A stretch of 64,000 nt of DNA from positions 62,001 through 126,000 of the forward strand of contig CAJTXA010000001.1 in assembly GCA_910579865.1 (NCBI GenBank), written 5' to 3'. The notes below the pieces were generated by a model that saw only the letters and a program-made list of their open reading frames with translations, searched no databases and had not been told where the DNA came from. This document shows, piece after piece, positions 18,429-27,399 of this stretch. This DNA comes from an uncultured Lachnospiraceae bacterium. Lineage in GTDB: Bacteria; Bacillota; Clostridia; Lachnospirales; Lachnospiraceae. The number at the start of each line of letters is the position of its first letter. The first letter of the stretch is position 1. The translations under genes and the position numbers were made by a program.

Positions 18429-18457
18429 ATAATACACCTTTTTCAAATTTTTGTCAA
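18429..18457 (-). promoter_or_regulatory. Promoter of the GntR/ABC operon
   Basis: On the minus strand, a perfect -35 TTGACA (18452-18457), 17-bp spacer and TATTAT (18429-18434). The leader to the GntR start is about 140 nt. Confidence 0.8.
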
Positions 18458-18492
18458 TTCTTTTTTTTAATTTTTATAAAAAAATCTTGAAT

Positions 18493-18620
18493 TTATTTTT
18501 TCTGCTCTTCCAAGCAAATGCCAATATATCCTTTAAAACAAGACTTGTTTTATCAATCACTTCTTCCTGAGACAATCCCTATTTCTCTCGTGCATAAAAT
18601 AAATTATTTCCTAAACTCAT
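18493..18620 (-). pseudogene. Remnant of an XRE-type helix-turn-helix regulator gene
   Basis: From the ATG at 18620 (AAGGAG lies upstream) the frame reads MSLGNNLFYAREK, a TAG stop, then GLSQEEVIDKTS. This matches the usual start of Clostridial XRE regulators, in which a sense codon sits at the stop and GLSQEEVA leads into the recognition helix. The recognition helix and all further domains are missing. It looks like a decayed 5' fragment. The 409-bp gap that holds it (18282-18690) otherwise contains only the GntR promoter and operator. Confidence 0.5.
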
Positions 18621-18690
18621 CCTAAAACCTATCTCCTTGTTTTTTATGTTTTAATTGTAATATCTTTAAAACAGGAAATCCTTCTAAACA

Positions 18691-19035
18691 TTAAAAATCC
18701 TTTATAATCTGTTGAGAAATTCTTTGTATCTTTTCAATTTTTTCAATCTCTCCTTCTTCTTTAAACTGTAGTGCCAACCGATTGATTTCTGTTACCATTT
18801 CCTTTGTTCGAAGAAATTTCTCAACTAAATGTAACTTTTCCTCATATCCCATTAAAATCTTATTGCATCGTCTAATCATATCATAAACTCCCTGCCGACT
18901 AATGCCATATGCCTCTGCCACTTCACTAAGTGAAAAATCATTTAATACAACTTCCTCATAAATTCCTTTTTGGTGTTCTGTTAAAAGCTCCCCATAAAAA
19001 TCATATAAAAGTGTCTGCTTTACTATTTTTTCCAA
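18691..19035 (-). CDS. ylxM: YlxM/p13-like DNA-binding protein, SRP-associated
   Basis: 114 residues, all helical, with an N-terminal HTH (FSLSEVAEAYGISRQGVYDMIRRC) typical of the YlxM/p13 family, which stimulates the SRP GTPases Ffh and FtsY. The start is TTG at 19035, 7 nt after AGAGGA. In many Firmicutes ylxM lies between ftsY and ffh. Here ftsY is upstream but separated by a threonine dehydratase gene, and ffh does not follow. Confidence 0.88.
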   Translation of the reverse strand: MEKIVKQTLLYDFYGELLTEHQKGIYEEVVLNDFSLSEVAEAYGISRQGVYDMIRRCNKILMGYEEKLHLVEKFLRTKEMVTEINRLALQFKEEGEIEKIEKIQRISQQIIKDF

Positions 19036-19092
19036 AATACAGTCCTCTTTTCTTTTATCCTTTTATTTTATTATTTATATGGAAATGGAACA

Positions 19093-19127
19093 GGATCAAT
19101 TTAAGAAAACTTTTCTTAAATTGATCC
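19093..19127. repeat. 17-bp perfect inverted repeat between ilvA and ylxM
   Basis: GGATCAATTTAAGAAAA (19093-19109), one C, then its exact reverse complement (19111-19127). Read on the genes' strand it is not followed by a T tract, so it is not a standard terminator. It could act as a processing or stability hairpin or a protein-binding dyad. Confidence 0.6.
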
Positions 19128-19163
19128 CATTTTATCCTTTTGTTCTTAAATTATATTATAGAA

Positions 19164-20384
19164 TTACATATAAATTCCCTTTGGTTGTACTAGTTTAGGC
19201 CGATATCCACCTACATCAAGAGCCTCTACAATCTCTTCTTTATGTTCCATTCCAAATGCTTCCATTGTAATTCGAAGTTCTACAGCCGCATTTCGATTAA
19301 TACTTACAAACTGATTATGTTCCAACTTTATAATATTTCCCTGTAATTCTGCAATAATTTGAGAAACTTTAACTAACTCACCTGGCTTATCTGGCAATAA
19401 AACAGAAACCGTAAAAATTCGTCCTCTCTGAATTAATCCATTTTGTACAACAGAAGACATTGTAATCACATCCATATTTCCACCACTTAAAATAGCTACT
19501 ACCTTTTTATTTCGAATATCTAACTGTTTTAAAGCGGCAGCAGTAAGCAAACCAGAATTTTCCACAATCATTTTATGATTCTCTACCATATCCAAAAAAG
19601 TGACAATTAAGTCCTCATCTGGTACAGTAATCACGCCATCCAAATTTTTCTGAATATAAGGAAAAATCTGACTTCCTGGTGTCTGTACAGCCGTTCCATC
19701 TGCAATGGTATTGACACTTGGAAGTGTTACGACCTCTCCTTTTTCAAGAGAAGCCTGCATACAAGCAGCTCCTTTTGGCTCCACGCCAATCACTTTAATT
19801 TTAGGATTTAAAAGTTTTGTCAAAGTAGAAACTCCTGTTGCTAGTCCACCTCCTCCTATTGGCACAAGAATATAGTCTACCGTAGGAAGTTCTTTAAAAA
19901 TCTCCATTGCAATTGTTCCTTGTCCAGTCGCTACTGCTAGATCGTCAAATGGATGAATAAAAGTCAGTCCCTCCTCTTTTGCCTTTTGAAGTGCATAAGC
20001 ACAAGCCTCATCATAGACATCTCCATAGAGAATTACCTCTGCTCCATATCCTTTGGTACGATTTACTTTAATAAGAGGCGTTGTTGTAGGCATCACAATA
20101 ACCGCCCGACAGCCATATGCTTTTGCTGCATAAGCAACCCCCTGTGCATGATTTCCAGCAGAAGCTGTAATCAATCCTTTTTCTCTTTCTTCCTCACTTA
20201 ATGTACTGATTTTATAATAAGCTCCTCTTAACTTATATGCACCTGTCATCTGCATATTTTCTGGTTTAAAATACACCTTATTTCCTGTCAGCTTAGAAAA
20301 ATAATCACTATATACCAACTTTGTTTCCAGTGTAACACGTTTTACAATTTCACTTGCTTCTTCAAATTTCTCCAATGTCATCAT
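19164..20384 (-). CDS. ilvA: Threonine ammonia-lyase (catabolic length, with ACT domain)
   Basis: A 406-residue PLP enzyme converting threonine to 2-oxobutanoate and ammonia. The PLP lysine is in GAYKLRGAYY (about 48-57), ASAGNHAQG binds the substrate side, and the phosphate loop is PIGGGGLATG near 177. A single ACT domain (about 330-400, from FTVSVLLPDKPGELVKV) suggests allosteric control. GAGGAG lies 7 nt before the ATG. It sits only 39 bp after ftsY, so it is probably read from the plsX-smc-ftsY transcript, an unusual partner for that block. It could be named tdcB instead. Confidence 0.92.
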   Translation of the reverse strand: MMTLEKFEEASEIVKRVTLETKLVYSDYFSKLTGNKVYFKPENMQMTGAYKLRGAYYKISTLSEEEREKGLITASAGNHAQGVAYAAKAYGCRAVIVMPTTTPLIKVNRTKGYGAEVILYGDVYDEACAYALQKAKEEGLTFIHPFDDLAVATGQGTIAMEIFKELPTVDYILVPIGGGGLATGVSTLTKLLNPKIKVIGVEPKGAACMQASLEKGEVVTLPSVNTIADGTAVQTPGSQIFPYIQKNLDGVITVPDEDLIVTFLDMVENHKMIVENSGLLTAAALKQLDIRNKKVVAILSGGNMDVITMSSVVQNGLIQRGRIFTVSVLLPDKPGELVKVSQIIAELQGNIIKLEHNQFVSINRNAAVELRITMEAFGMEHKEEIVEALDVGGYRPKLVQPKGIYM

Positions 20385-20423
20385 CTTTTTTCTCTCCTCT
20401 GTGATAAACCTTCCAAACCTATT

Positions 20424-21362
20424 TTATCCCTCTTTTTTTCCGTTGTCAAACAATGCACGAACAAAATCATGCGCATGAAACTTTTGTAAATCATCAATCT
20501 TTTCTCCAACTCCAATATATTTTACTGGAATCCCATATTCTGATTGAATCGCTACTGCAATTCCTCCCTTTGCTGTTCCATCTAGCTTTGTAAGAATAAT
20601 TCCTGTAATATCTGCTGCCTCTTTAAATTGCTTTAACTGAGAAAGTGCATTTTGTCCTGTTGTTCCATCTAATACAACTAGTGTTTCTCGATAGGCATCT
20701 GGATACTCCCTTGTAATCACTCGATCAATCTTTTTTAATTCCTCCATTAAATTCTTCTTATTATGCAGACGTCCTGCCGTATCACAAATCAATACATCCG
20801 CATGACGAGATTTTGCCGCTGCAATTGCATCAAAAATAACCGCTGCTGGATCAGAGCCTTCCTGCTGTGCAATCAACTCCACATTTGCACGATGTGCCCA
20901 CTCTGCAAGCTGTTCAATCGCTGCTGCCCGAAATGTATCCGCCGCTGCCACAATTACTTTTTTCCCATCCTCTTTTAGTTGTCCTGCTAACTTTCCTACT
21001 GAAGTAGTTTTACCCACTCCATTTACTCCAATCACTAATACAATCGATCTTCGATTTTCAAACTCATATGCATTTTCTCCCAAATCCATCTGCTCTTCTA
21101 TACTGCTAATCAAAAACTCTTTACAAGCACTTGGATCTTTAATTCGATTCTCCTTTACCTTTAACTTCAACTTTTCCATAATCGCCGTAGTAGCATTAAT
21201 ACCAATATCTCCCATAATTAATGTTTCTTCTAATTCCTCATAAAAGTCATCATCTATACTAGAAAATCCATTAAAAATAGAATCTACACCTGCTACAATA
21301 TTATCTCTGGTCTTAGCAAGCCCTGCCACAAGCCTTCCAAAAAAACCTTTTTTTTCACCCAT
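20424..21362 (-). CDS. ftsY: Signal recognition particle receptor FtsY
   Basis: 312 residues with an N domain and GTPase G domain but no long acidic A domain. Motifs: GVNGVGKTTSVGKLA (G1), AADTFRAAAIEQL, CDTAGRLHNK (G3), TKLDGTAKGG (G4), then GVGEKIDDLQKF. It docks SRP-ribosome complexes at the membrane with Ffh. It follows smc by 35 bp. Confidence 0.97.
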   Translation of the reverse strand: MGEKKGFFGRLVAGLAKTRDNIVAGVDSIFNGFSSIDDDFYEELEETLIMGDIGINATTAIMEKLKLKVKENRIKDPSACKEFLISSIEEQMDLGENAYEFENRRSIVLVIGVNGVGKTTSVGKLAGQLKEDGKKVIVAAADTFRAAAIEQLAEWAHRANVELIAQQEGSDPAAVIFDAIAAAKSRHADVLICDTAGRLHNKKNLMEELKKIDRVITREYPDAYRETLVVLDGTTGQNALSQLKQFKEAADITGIILTKLDGTAKGGIAVAIQSEYGIPVKYIGVGEKIDDLQKFHAHDFVRALFDNGKKEG

Positions 21363-21397
21363 CTTAGAAGTCCCCCTTCTATATTTTATATCCTATC

Positions 21398-24300
21398 TTA
21401 AGTTCCTATTGTTTCTGTTTTTTTATCTAGTTCTGCTTCAATTAAATCCACTGAAACTAAAGTAGACACTCCTTTCTCCTGCATGGTAATTCCATAAAGT
21501 CGATCGGCTGCTGCCATTGTTCCTCGTCGATGTGTAATTATAATAAACTGTGTATCTTTTGTCAACTTATGCAAATATTCTGCATATCGCCCTACATTTG
21601 AATCGTCTAAAGCTGCCTCAATTTCATCTAAAAGACAAAATGGAGAAGGTTTCAAATTTTGAATCGCAAATAATAAAGCAATTGCTGTTAAAGCCTTTTC
21701 TCCGCCAGAAAGCTGCATCATATTTTGCAGTTTCTTTCCAGGAGGTTGTGAAACAATCTGAATCCCGGCTTCCAAAATATCCTCTTCTTCTACAAGAGAA
21801 AGTGTTCCCTTCCCTCCTCCAAATAGTTCTCGAAATACCTGATCAAACTCTACTTGAATCTCTTTAAATTTCTCCAAAAACTGAACTCTCATTCCACGAT
21901 CTAATTCCTCAATAATCTTAAGTAAAGCTTCCTCTGCTTCTATCAAATCCTGATGTTGTCCTTTTAAAAATAAATACCGTTCCGATACTTCTTTTAACTC
22001 TTCAATTGCGTTGACATTGACCATACCTAAATTTCGAATTTGTGTCTTTAAAGAAGCAATCTGTCTCTTTCTTTCAGAAAGCCCTATTTCTGTCTTTTGA
22101 AAAAACGCTGCCGCTTCTGTCTGTGTTAGTTCATATTCATTCCAAATATAATTGACGCAATTTACCAAATTTTCTTCTATTTTTTCTTTTTGGCTTTGCA
22201 AACGAAACTGCTCTTTATCCAAATTTAAAATTTGATCTGACAATTCTTCTCGTACTTGTACATCATGCTTTTGTTGCTCTAGTAACTTCTCCTTCTCTTC
22301 ATTTTTCTTCTTTCGTTCCTCCTTTCGCTTTTCCACTTGATGGCTTGCTTTTAAAATTTTTTGTTCTCTTTCTTTTATCTGATCTTCCTTTTCTTGTATG
22401 ATTTGTAAAGACTGCTTTGTATCACTTTTTAAAATTATTTGCTCTTCGATTAACTTCTTTTCTTCTTTACTAATTCGTTTTATATTTTCTAAAGCAAATT
22501 CTGTTTTTTGCTGATTTGAAGAATACTCTATATGGAGCAGTTCTAAATGACGTCCTTTTTCTCCCTCCTTCACTCGAATTTCTTCTGTTTCTTCTGTTAT
22601 CTCTTGAATCTCTTTTTCTAATCGATAATGTTCTTCTTCCTGCCAATTTAATTGTTGCGCTAATTCCTTTAAATTCTGCTGTATCTCAGATACTTGTTGT
22701 TCAATTACCTTTCCTTCTTTTACATAAGATTGATACTTTTCCATTCTTGAAACTTTCTCATCCTGTGCACGCTTTAAATTGATTTCTTCTGTGCTTTGTA
22801 TAAGATAATTTTCCTGAAGCATCCGTTGATTCTGTTCCTGTTCCTCTCGGTTCTTAATGTCTTTTGCGAGTCTCTCTCGAATTGATTGTTCCACTTGTTC
22901 CAAATTCTGACCAATTCTCGCCTTTTCCTTTTCCAGTTCCTCAATCTCTCTCCTCCTGCTTAACAGGTTACTATTGTTTTTAAATGCACCTCCTGTTATC
23001 GAACCTCCTGCACTAAAAAGCTCTCCTTCCAAAGTGACAATTCGAAGTGTATACTGAAACTTTCTTGCAAGTGCTAATGCATGATCCATCTGATCCACTA
23101 CCAAAACTCTTCCAAGCAGATGATTTACTACCTCTTGATAAACAGAAGAAACCTTCACCAAATCACTTGCTAATCCAATCACGCCTGGTTCCTGAAATAC
23201 TGCTTGGTTCGAAAACGCAGCTCGATTTTTTATTCCATCCAATGGCAAAAAAGTAGCTCGTCCATATCGATTTTTCTTTAAATAATGAATCAATTCTTTT
23301 GCTGTTTGTTCCCGATCGGTAACAATATTTTGAATACTCCCGCCAAGTGCAATTTCAATTGCCATTTCATAGCGTTTTTCCGTTTGAATAATATCTGCTA
23401 CTACACCAATAATCCCACTATGGCTAGTTTTTAATTCCATAATTTTTTGAATACTTGCTCCATATCCATCATAACGTTCGGTTAGATTTTTTAATGACTC
23501 TAAATTAGAATGTACCATATGAAATTTTTGTTGAAGATGATTCTTTTGATTTTCTTGTTCTTTATTTTGTTTTTCTGCTTCCTCTATCTTCTGAACTAAA
23601 TTTTGATTTTCTATCTCTATTCTTTCAATTACTTGACGAATTTGATCTAATCTTTTTTGATAAGCAGCAATCGTTTCTTCATTTTCTGCTTCCTGACTTT
23701 TAAATTTTAATATTTTCCCACTTAATTCTACTTTTCGAAGCTGAATCTGTTCTAACATAGTTTCATAACGCTGCATCTTAGTCTTAATCGTTGCTTTTTC
23801 ATTTAATAACACAATCATACGATTTCGACTTTCTTCTATCTGTTTCAAAAAGCCTTCTAGCTGTTTTGTAAGTTGACTTTGTTCTGCTTTTATCTGCTTT
23901 TGTTCTTCTTCTAGTTTAACTAACAACTGGTTCACATCTTCTTTTTCTTTTTGATGTTTTTGCTTCTCCTGTTTATATTCTTCTAACTTTTGTTTCGTCT
24001 GTTCTATTCGAGATGCTATATTTTTATCCTGTTGTTGTGTACTATAAATCTGTTCCTGAAATAACCGAATTTCTCCTTCTGCTTTTTCTATCTCCATCTG
24101 CAGTTCTAAAATCTCTTGATGAAATATCTCAACTTCTTTTTGTTTTTTTTGCAATTCAAATTCCAGTTTCTCATACTCTGTTCGGCTTTTCTTTTGTTTC
24201 TCCTTTGTATTCTTTAACTCTTCTTCTACAATCTGATACTTTTCTTCTAATTTCTCAAGCTGCTTTTTTAAATCCCTGCTCTCCAATAAAAAAGCGTTGA

Positions 24301-24979
24301 TATCTTGCTGCTTCAGCTCTTCTTTTAAATGAAGATATTCTTTTGCTACTTCTGCTTGTCTTTTTAAAGGCTCTACCTGCTTTTCCAATTCAGAAAGAAT
24401 ATCTTTTACACGAATTAAATTTTGTTTTTCCAGTTCCAGTTTTCGCAAAGCCTCTACTTTTCGACGTTTAAATTTTACAATTCCAGCTGCCTCATCAAAA
24501 AGCTCTCTGCGTTCCTCTGGTTTTCCATTTAAAATCCGTTCAATTTGCCCCTGTCCAATAATCGAATAACCCTCTTTTCCAATTCCGGTATCATAAAACA
24601 ATTCGTTTACTTCACGAAGCCGGCAAGCTGCTCCATTAATCCGATATTCACTTTCTCCAGAGCGATATACTCTTCTTGAAACAGTAACCATATCATATGC
24701 AATTGCAAGCTGGTGATCCGCATTATCTATGGTTAATGCTACATAAGCAAATCCCAAAGGCTTTCGGTTTTCTGTACCTGAAAAAATTACATCTTCCATT
24801 TTTGCACCACGAAGCTGTTTTGCACTTTGTTCTCCTAATACCCAGCGAACTGCATCTGCTACATTACTTTTTCCGCTGCCATTTGGTCCCACTATACCAG
24901 TAATTCCATTATGAAATTCAAATAGAATCTTGTTTGCAAATGACTTAAATCCTTGCACCTCAATGCTCTTTAAATACAT
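21398..24979 (-). CDS. smc: Chromosome segregation protein SMC
   Basis: 1193 residues. The N-terminal ATPase half has Walker A GPNGSGKSN near 32-40 and a Q-loop. Long coiled coils surround a hinge at about 500-680 (GVIGVVADIIQTEKRYEMAIE). The C-terminal half has signature LSGGEKALTAIALLFAI and Walker B FCLLDEIEAALDD. It acts with ScpA/ScpB in chromosome compaction and segregation. It overlaps the rnc stop by 10 bp. The length is normal for the family. Confidence 0.98.
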   Translation of the reverse strand: MYLKSIEVQGFKSFANKILFEFHNGITGIVGPNGSGKSNVADAVRWVLGEQSAKQLRGAKMEDVIFSGTENRKPLGFAYVALTIDNADHQLAIAYDMVTVSRRVYRSGESEYRINGAACRLREVNELFYDTGIGKEGYSIIGQGQIERILNGKPEERRELFDEAAGIVKFKRRKVEALRKLELEKQNLIRVKDILSELEKQVEPLKRQAEVAKEYLHLKEELKQQDINAFLLESRDLKKQLEKLEEKYQIVEEELKNTKEKQKKSRTEYEKLEFELQKKQKEVEIFHQEILELQMEIEKAEGEIRLFQEQIYSTQQQDKNIASRIEQTKQKLEEYKQEKQKHQKEKEDVNQLLVKLEEEQKQIKAEQSQLTKQLEGFLKQIEESRNRMIVLLNEKATIKTKMQRYETMLEQIQLRKVELSGKILKFKSQEAENEETIAAYQKRLDQIRQVIERIEIENQNLVQKIEEAEKQNKEQENQKNHLQQKFHMVHSNLESLKNLTERYDGYGASIQKIMELKTSHSGIIGVVADIIQTEKRYEMAIEIALGGSIQNIVTDREQTAKELIHYLKKNRYGRATFLPLDGIKNRAAFSNQAVFQEPGVIGLASDLVKVSSVYQEVVNHLLGRVLVVDQMDHALALARKFQYTLRIVTLEGELFSAGGSITGGAFKNNSNLLSRRREIEELEKEKARIGQNLEQVEQSIRERLAKDIKNREEQEQNQRMLQENYLIQSTEEINLKRAQDEKVSRMEKYQSYVKEGKVIEQQVSEIQQNLKELAQQLNWQEEEHYRLEKEIQEITEETEEIRVKEGEKGRHLELLHIEYSSNQQKTEFALENIKRISKEEKKLIEEQIILKSDTKQSLQIIQEKEDQIKEREQKILKASHQVEKRKEERKKKNEEKEKLLEQQKHDVQVREELSDQILNLDKEQFRLQSQKEKIEENLVNCVNYIWNEYELTQTEAAAFFQKTEIGLSERKRQIASLKTQIRNLGMVNVNAIEELKEVSERYLFLKGQHQDLIEAEEALLKIIEELDRGMRVQFLEKFKEIQVEFDQVFRELFGGGKGTLSLVEEEDILEAGIQIVSQPPGKKLQNMMQLSGGEKALTAIALLFAIQNLKPSPFCLLDEIEAALDDSNVGRYAEYLHKLTKDTQFIIITHRRGTMAAADRLYGITMQEKGVSTLVSVDLIEAELDKKTETIGT

Positions 24980-25665
24980 CCCTTTTCACGCTCCATCAGT
25001 ATTGCTCGATAGGCGGCTTCCATCTCAGCAGCCTTCTTGGTTTTGCCAGAACCACTTCCGATTACTCGATTCCCTAAAATGGCATTTACCTCATAATGCT
25101 TATTGTGATCTGGCCCTTCTTCCTTTGTCAACTGATAGAACAAAGTTTCTTTTGATTTACTTTGCACGATTTCTTGTAAGATAGTCTTGCTATCATAAAA
25201 GAGCTGTTTATGTTCAATATCAATTAAAATAAACTGATAAATAAACTCTTTTACACTAGCAAACCCACCATCTATATAGATTGCTCCAATCAAAGCTTCC
25301 ATTGCATCAGAAGTTACAGAAGCCCGTCCTCTTCCTCCCCCATTTTCCTCTCCATTGCCAAGCAGTAAATACTCTCCTAAATTAATCTCTTTTGCACAAA
25401 GAGCCAATGTTGGTTCACATACAATACTTGCCCGAAGCCTAGTCAATTCTCCTTCTGGCTTTTTGGGATACCATTTATAAAGTGCCTCACTTACAGTAAG
25501 TTCTAACACAGCATCCCCAAGAAACTCCAACCGTTCATTACATTTTAACCGTTCTCGTCTATGTTCATTTAAATAGGAACTATGTGTCATTGCTCTTTTT
25601 AGAAGTTCTTTATCTCGAAAGGCATATCCAATCTCTCTTTCTAATATAGATAAATCTCTTTGCAT
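24970..25665 (-). CDS. rnc: Ribonuclease III
   Basis: About 231 residues. The RNase III signature NERLEFLGDAVLELTVSEAL (about 43-62), the metal site SDAMEALIGAIYIDGG near 118, and a C-terminal double-stranded-RNA binding domain (about 157-225) are all intact. GAGGT precedes the ATG at 25665 by 7 nt; a GTG at 25668 is one codon upstream. A 15-bp perfect hairpin sits just before the gene and could be a self-cleavage site. Confidence 0.97.
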   Translation of the reverse strand: MQRDLSILEREIGYAFRDKELLKRAMTHSSYLNEHRRERLKCNERLEFLGDAVLELTVSEALYKWYPKKPEGELTRLRASIVCEPTLALCAKEINLGEYLLLGNGEENGGGRGRASVTSDAMEALIGAIYIDGGFASVKEFIYQFILIDIEHKQLFYDSKTILQEIVQSKSKETLFYQLTKEEGPDHNKHYEVNAILGNRVIGSGSGKTKKAAEMEAAYRAILMEREKGCI

Positions 25666-25696
25666 CACATCTACCTCTTTTCTGTCATGAATATAA

Positions 25697-25735
25697 GGAC
25701 AGTTCTATAATACCTCTCGCATTATAGAACTGTCC
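25697..25735. repeat. 15-bp perfect hairpin between acpP and rnc
   Basis: GGACAGTTCTATAAT (25697-25711), a 9-nt loop, then its exact reverse complement (25721-25735). Read in the gene direction, the following bases (TTATATTCATGAC) are not a T tract. A strong RNA duplex 32 nt before the RNase III start could be a processing or autoregulation site. A weak terminator is the alternative. Confidence 0.65.
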
Positions 25736-25787
25736 TACTTGCTAATTACAATCCCCCCAAATGGAATTCTCCATCTACTCAATACGA

Positions 25788-26018
25788 TTAATTCACTGCA
25801 TTTTTAATCTGCTCAACAGCATCTCCAACTGATTCAATCTGTTCTGCTACTTCAGTAGGAATTTCAATATCAAATTCCTCTTCAATTCCCATGATAATCT
25901 GATAAACATCCAAAGAATCTGCACCTAAATCATCGATAAATTTTGAATCCATTGTAATTTCATCCTTATCACAATTTAATACTTCCTGAATAATTTCCTG
26001 CAACTTTTCAAATTCCAT
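25788..26018 (-). CDS. acpP: Acyl carrier protein
   Basis: 76 residues, acidic, helical. The phosphopantetheine serine is in LGADSLDVYQ (near residue 36). It carries acyl chains in fatty acid synthesis and works with PlsX just upstream. Confidence 0.96.
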   Translation of the reverse strand: MEFEKLQEIIQEVLNCDKDEITMDSKFIDDLGADSLDVYQIIMGIEEEFDIEIPTEVAEQIESVGDAVEQIKNAVN

Positions 26019-26057
26019 AACTACCTACTTCCTTTCTCAATTTCACTTTCTATAATT

Positions 26058-27071
26058 TTAAACCTCATCTTGAATCAGGTTCTTTTTGATTTTTTCGTTT
26101 ATCTGCTGTTCCTTAAAGGTAATACATTGAATAATCGAATTTTTAATTTCTTTTGCTTTTGAACTTCCATGTGTTTTTACTACTAGTCCTTTTAAACCAA
26201 GCAAAGGGGCTCCTCCATACTCACTAGCGTCAAAAGATTTCAGTGTCTTCTTTACTGCTGGTTTTACCAAAAGTGCTCCTATCTTTGAACGTGTTGTACT
26301 CATTAATCCTTGCATCAGCATTGTTTTAAATACACTTCCTACACCCTCATACAACTTTAAAATTACATTTCCCACAAAAGCTTCACATACAATCACATCG
26401 GCATATCCGTTTGGAATCTCTCTCGCTTCAATACTTCCAATAAAATTAATATCAGAACAATTTTTTAAAAGCGGAAAGGTATCTTTTACTAGTGCATTTC
26501 CCTTTTCTTCTTCTGCACCTATATTTACAATTGCAACTGTTGGATTTTTCTTACCAATTACATTTTCCATATAGATCGAACCCATCTTTGCAAACTGCAC
26601 TAAATGAGATGGTCTTGCATCTACATTCGCTCCACAGTCAATTAATAAAGATACCCCTTTTGAAGTAGGAATTAACGGTGCAAGCGGCGGACGTTCTATT
26701 CCTTTGATTCTGCCAACAATCAATTGACCACCAACCAAAATTGCACCTGAACTTCCCGCTGATACAAACGCATCTGCCTCTCCATTTTTAACCATATTCA
26801 TCGCAACCACAATTGATGAATTTTTTTTCTTTCGAATTGCCATTACTGGTGGTTCTTCTGTTGCAATTACTTCTGATGCATGTACAACTTGTATTCTTCC
26901 TTTTGGATAAGTATACTTGGCAAGCTCTGCTTCCACTTGTTCCGAAAGACCAACCAAAATTACTTCTATCCTATCTCGTTCTGATACAGCTTCCACTGCT
27001 CCTCGTACAATCTCTAAAGGAGCATGGTCTCCACCCATCGCATCTACAGCAATTCTTACCTTCTCTGCCAT
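26058..27071 (-). CDS. plsX: Phosphate acyltransferase PlsX
   Basis: About 337 residues. It begins MAEKVRIAVDAMGGDHAP, the family hallmark, with SAGSSGAILVGG and DCGANVDARP further on. It converts acyl-ACP to acyl-phosphate for phospholipid synthesis. GGAGGAG 6 nt before the ATG at 27071 sets the start; an upstream in-frame ATG (27137) lies inside the promoter. It is the first gene of the plsX-acpP-rnc-smc-ftsY block. Confidence 0.96.
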   Translation of the reverse strand: MAEKVRIAVDAMGGDHAPLEIVRGAVEAVSERDRIEVILVGLSEQVEAELAKYTYPKGRIQVVHASEVIATEEPPVMAIRKKKNSSIVVAMNMVKNGEADAFVSAGSSGAILVGGQLIVGRIKGIERPPLAPLIPTSKGVSLLIDCGANVDARPSHLVQFAKMGSIYMENVIGKKNPTVAIVNIGAEEEKGNALVKDTFPLLKNCSDINFIGSIEAREIPNGYADVIVCEAFVGNVILKLYEGVGSVFKTMLMQGLMSTTRSKIGALLVKPAVKKTLKSFDASEYGGAPLLGLKGLVVKTHGSSKAKEIKNSIIQCITFKEQQINEKIKKNLIQDEV

Positions 27072-27108
27072 GTACTTCTCCTCCACACAGTTCCTCTTAC
27101 CTAAACCT

Positions 27109-27137
27109 ATAATACTAAATACATTTTCCCATGTCAA
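27109..27137 (-). promoter_or_regulatory. Promoter of the plsX-acpP-rnc-smc-ftsY block
   Basis: On the minus strand, a perfect TTGACA (27132-27137), 17 bp and TATTAT (27109-27114). The 35-nt leader ends in GGAGGAG. Confidence 0.8.
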
Positions 27138-27140
27138 CAG

Positions 27141-27183
27141 AAAAAAGAAAAATAAAGACCTCTCACCAATGTGAAAGGTCTTT
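27141..27183 (-). terminator. Terminator after rpmF
   Basis: On the minus strand, a 13-bp stem with one mismatch (27154-27166 with 27171-27183) and a 4-nt loop is followed by ATTTTTCTTTTTTC. Confidence 0.85.
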
Positions 27184-27199
27184 TCGTTCGCTCAAATGC

Positions 27200-27379
27200 T
27201 TAATCTACTGTAATAACTTCCTTCTTATTATATGAACCACAAGCCTTACAAACTCTATGAGGCATCATTAATTCTCCACACTTACTGCATTTAATTAAAT
27301 TTGGAACACTCATTTTCCAATTTGCTCTCCGGCTGTCTCTTCTTGCTTTTGAAGATTTATTCTTTGGACAAATAGACAT
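27200..27379 (-). CDS. rpmF: 50S ribosomal protein L32 (bL32)
   Basis: 59 residues. It starts MSICPKNKSSKARRDSRRAN and carries a complete zinc ribbon CSKC (31-34) and CKAC (44-47), the four-cysteine form of L32. AGGAGGTG precedes the ATG. It lies 20 bp after yceD, the usual gene pair. Confidence 0.97.
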   Translation of the reverse strand: MSICPKNKSSKARRDSRRANWKMSVPNLIKCSKCGELMMPHRVCKACGSYNKKEVITVD

Positions 27380-27399
27380 ATTATTACACCTCCTTATTG

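Noticed and set aside
19093..19127. Rho-independent terminator for ilvA
   Set aside because: The dyad is perfect, but no T tract follows on the ilvA strand, so it is listed as an inverted repeat only.
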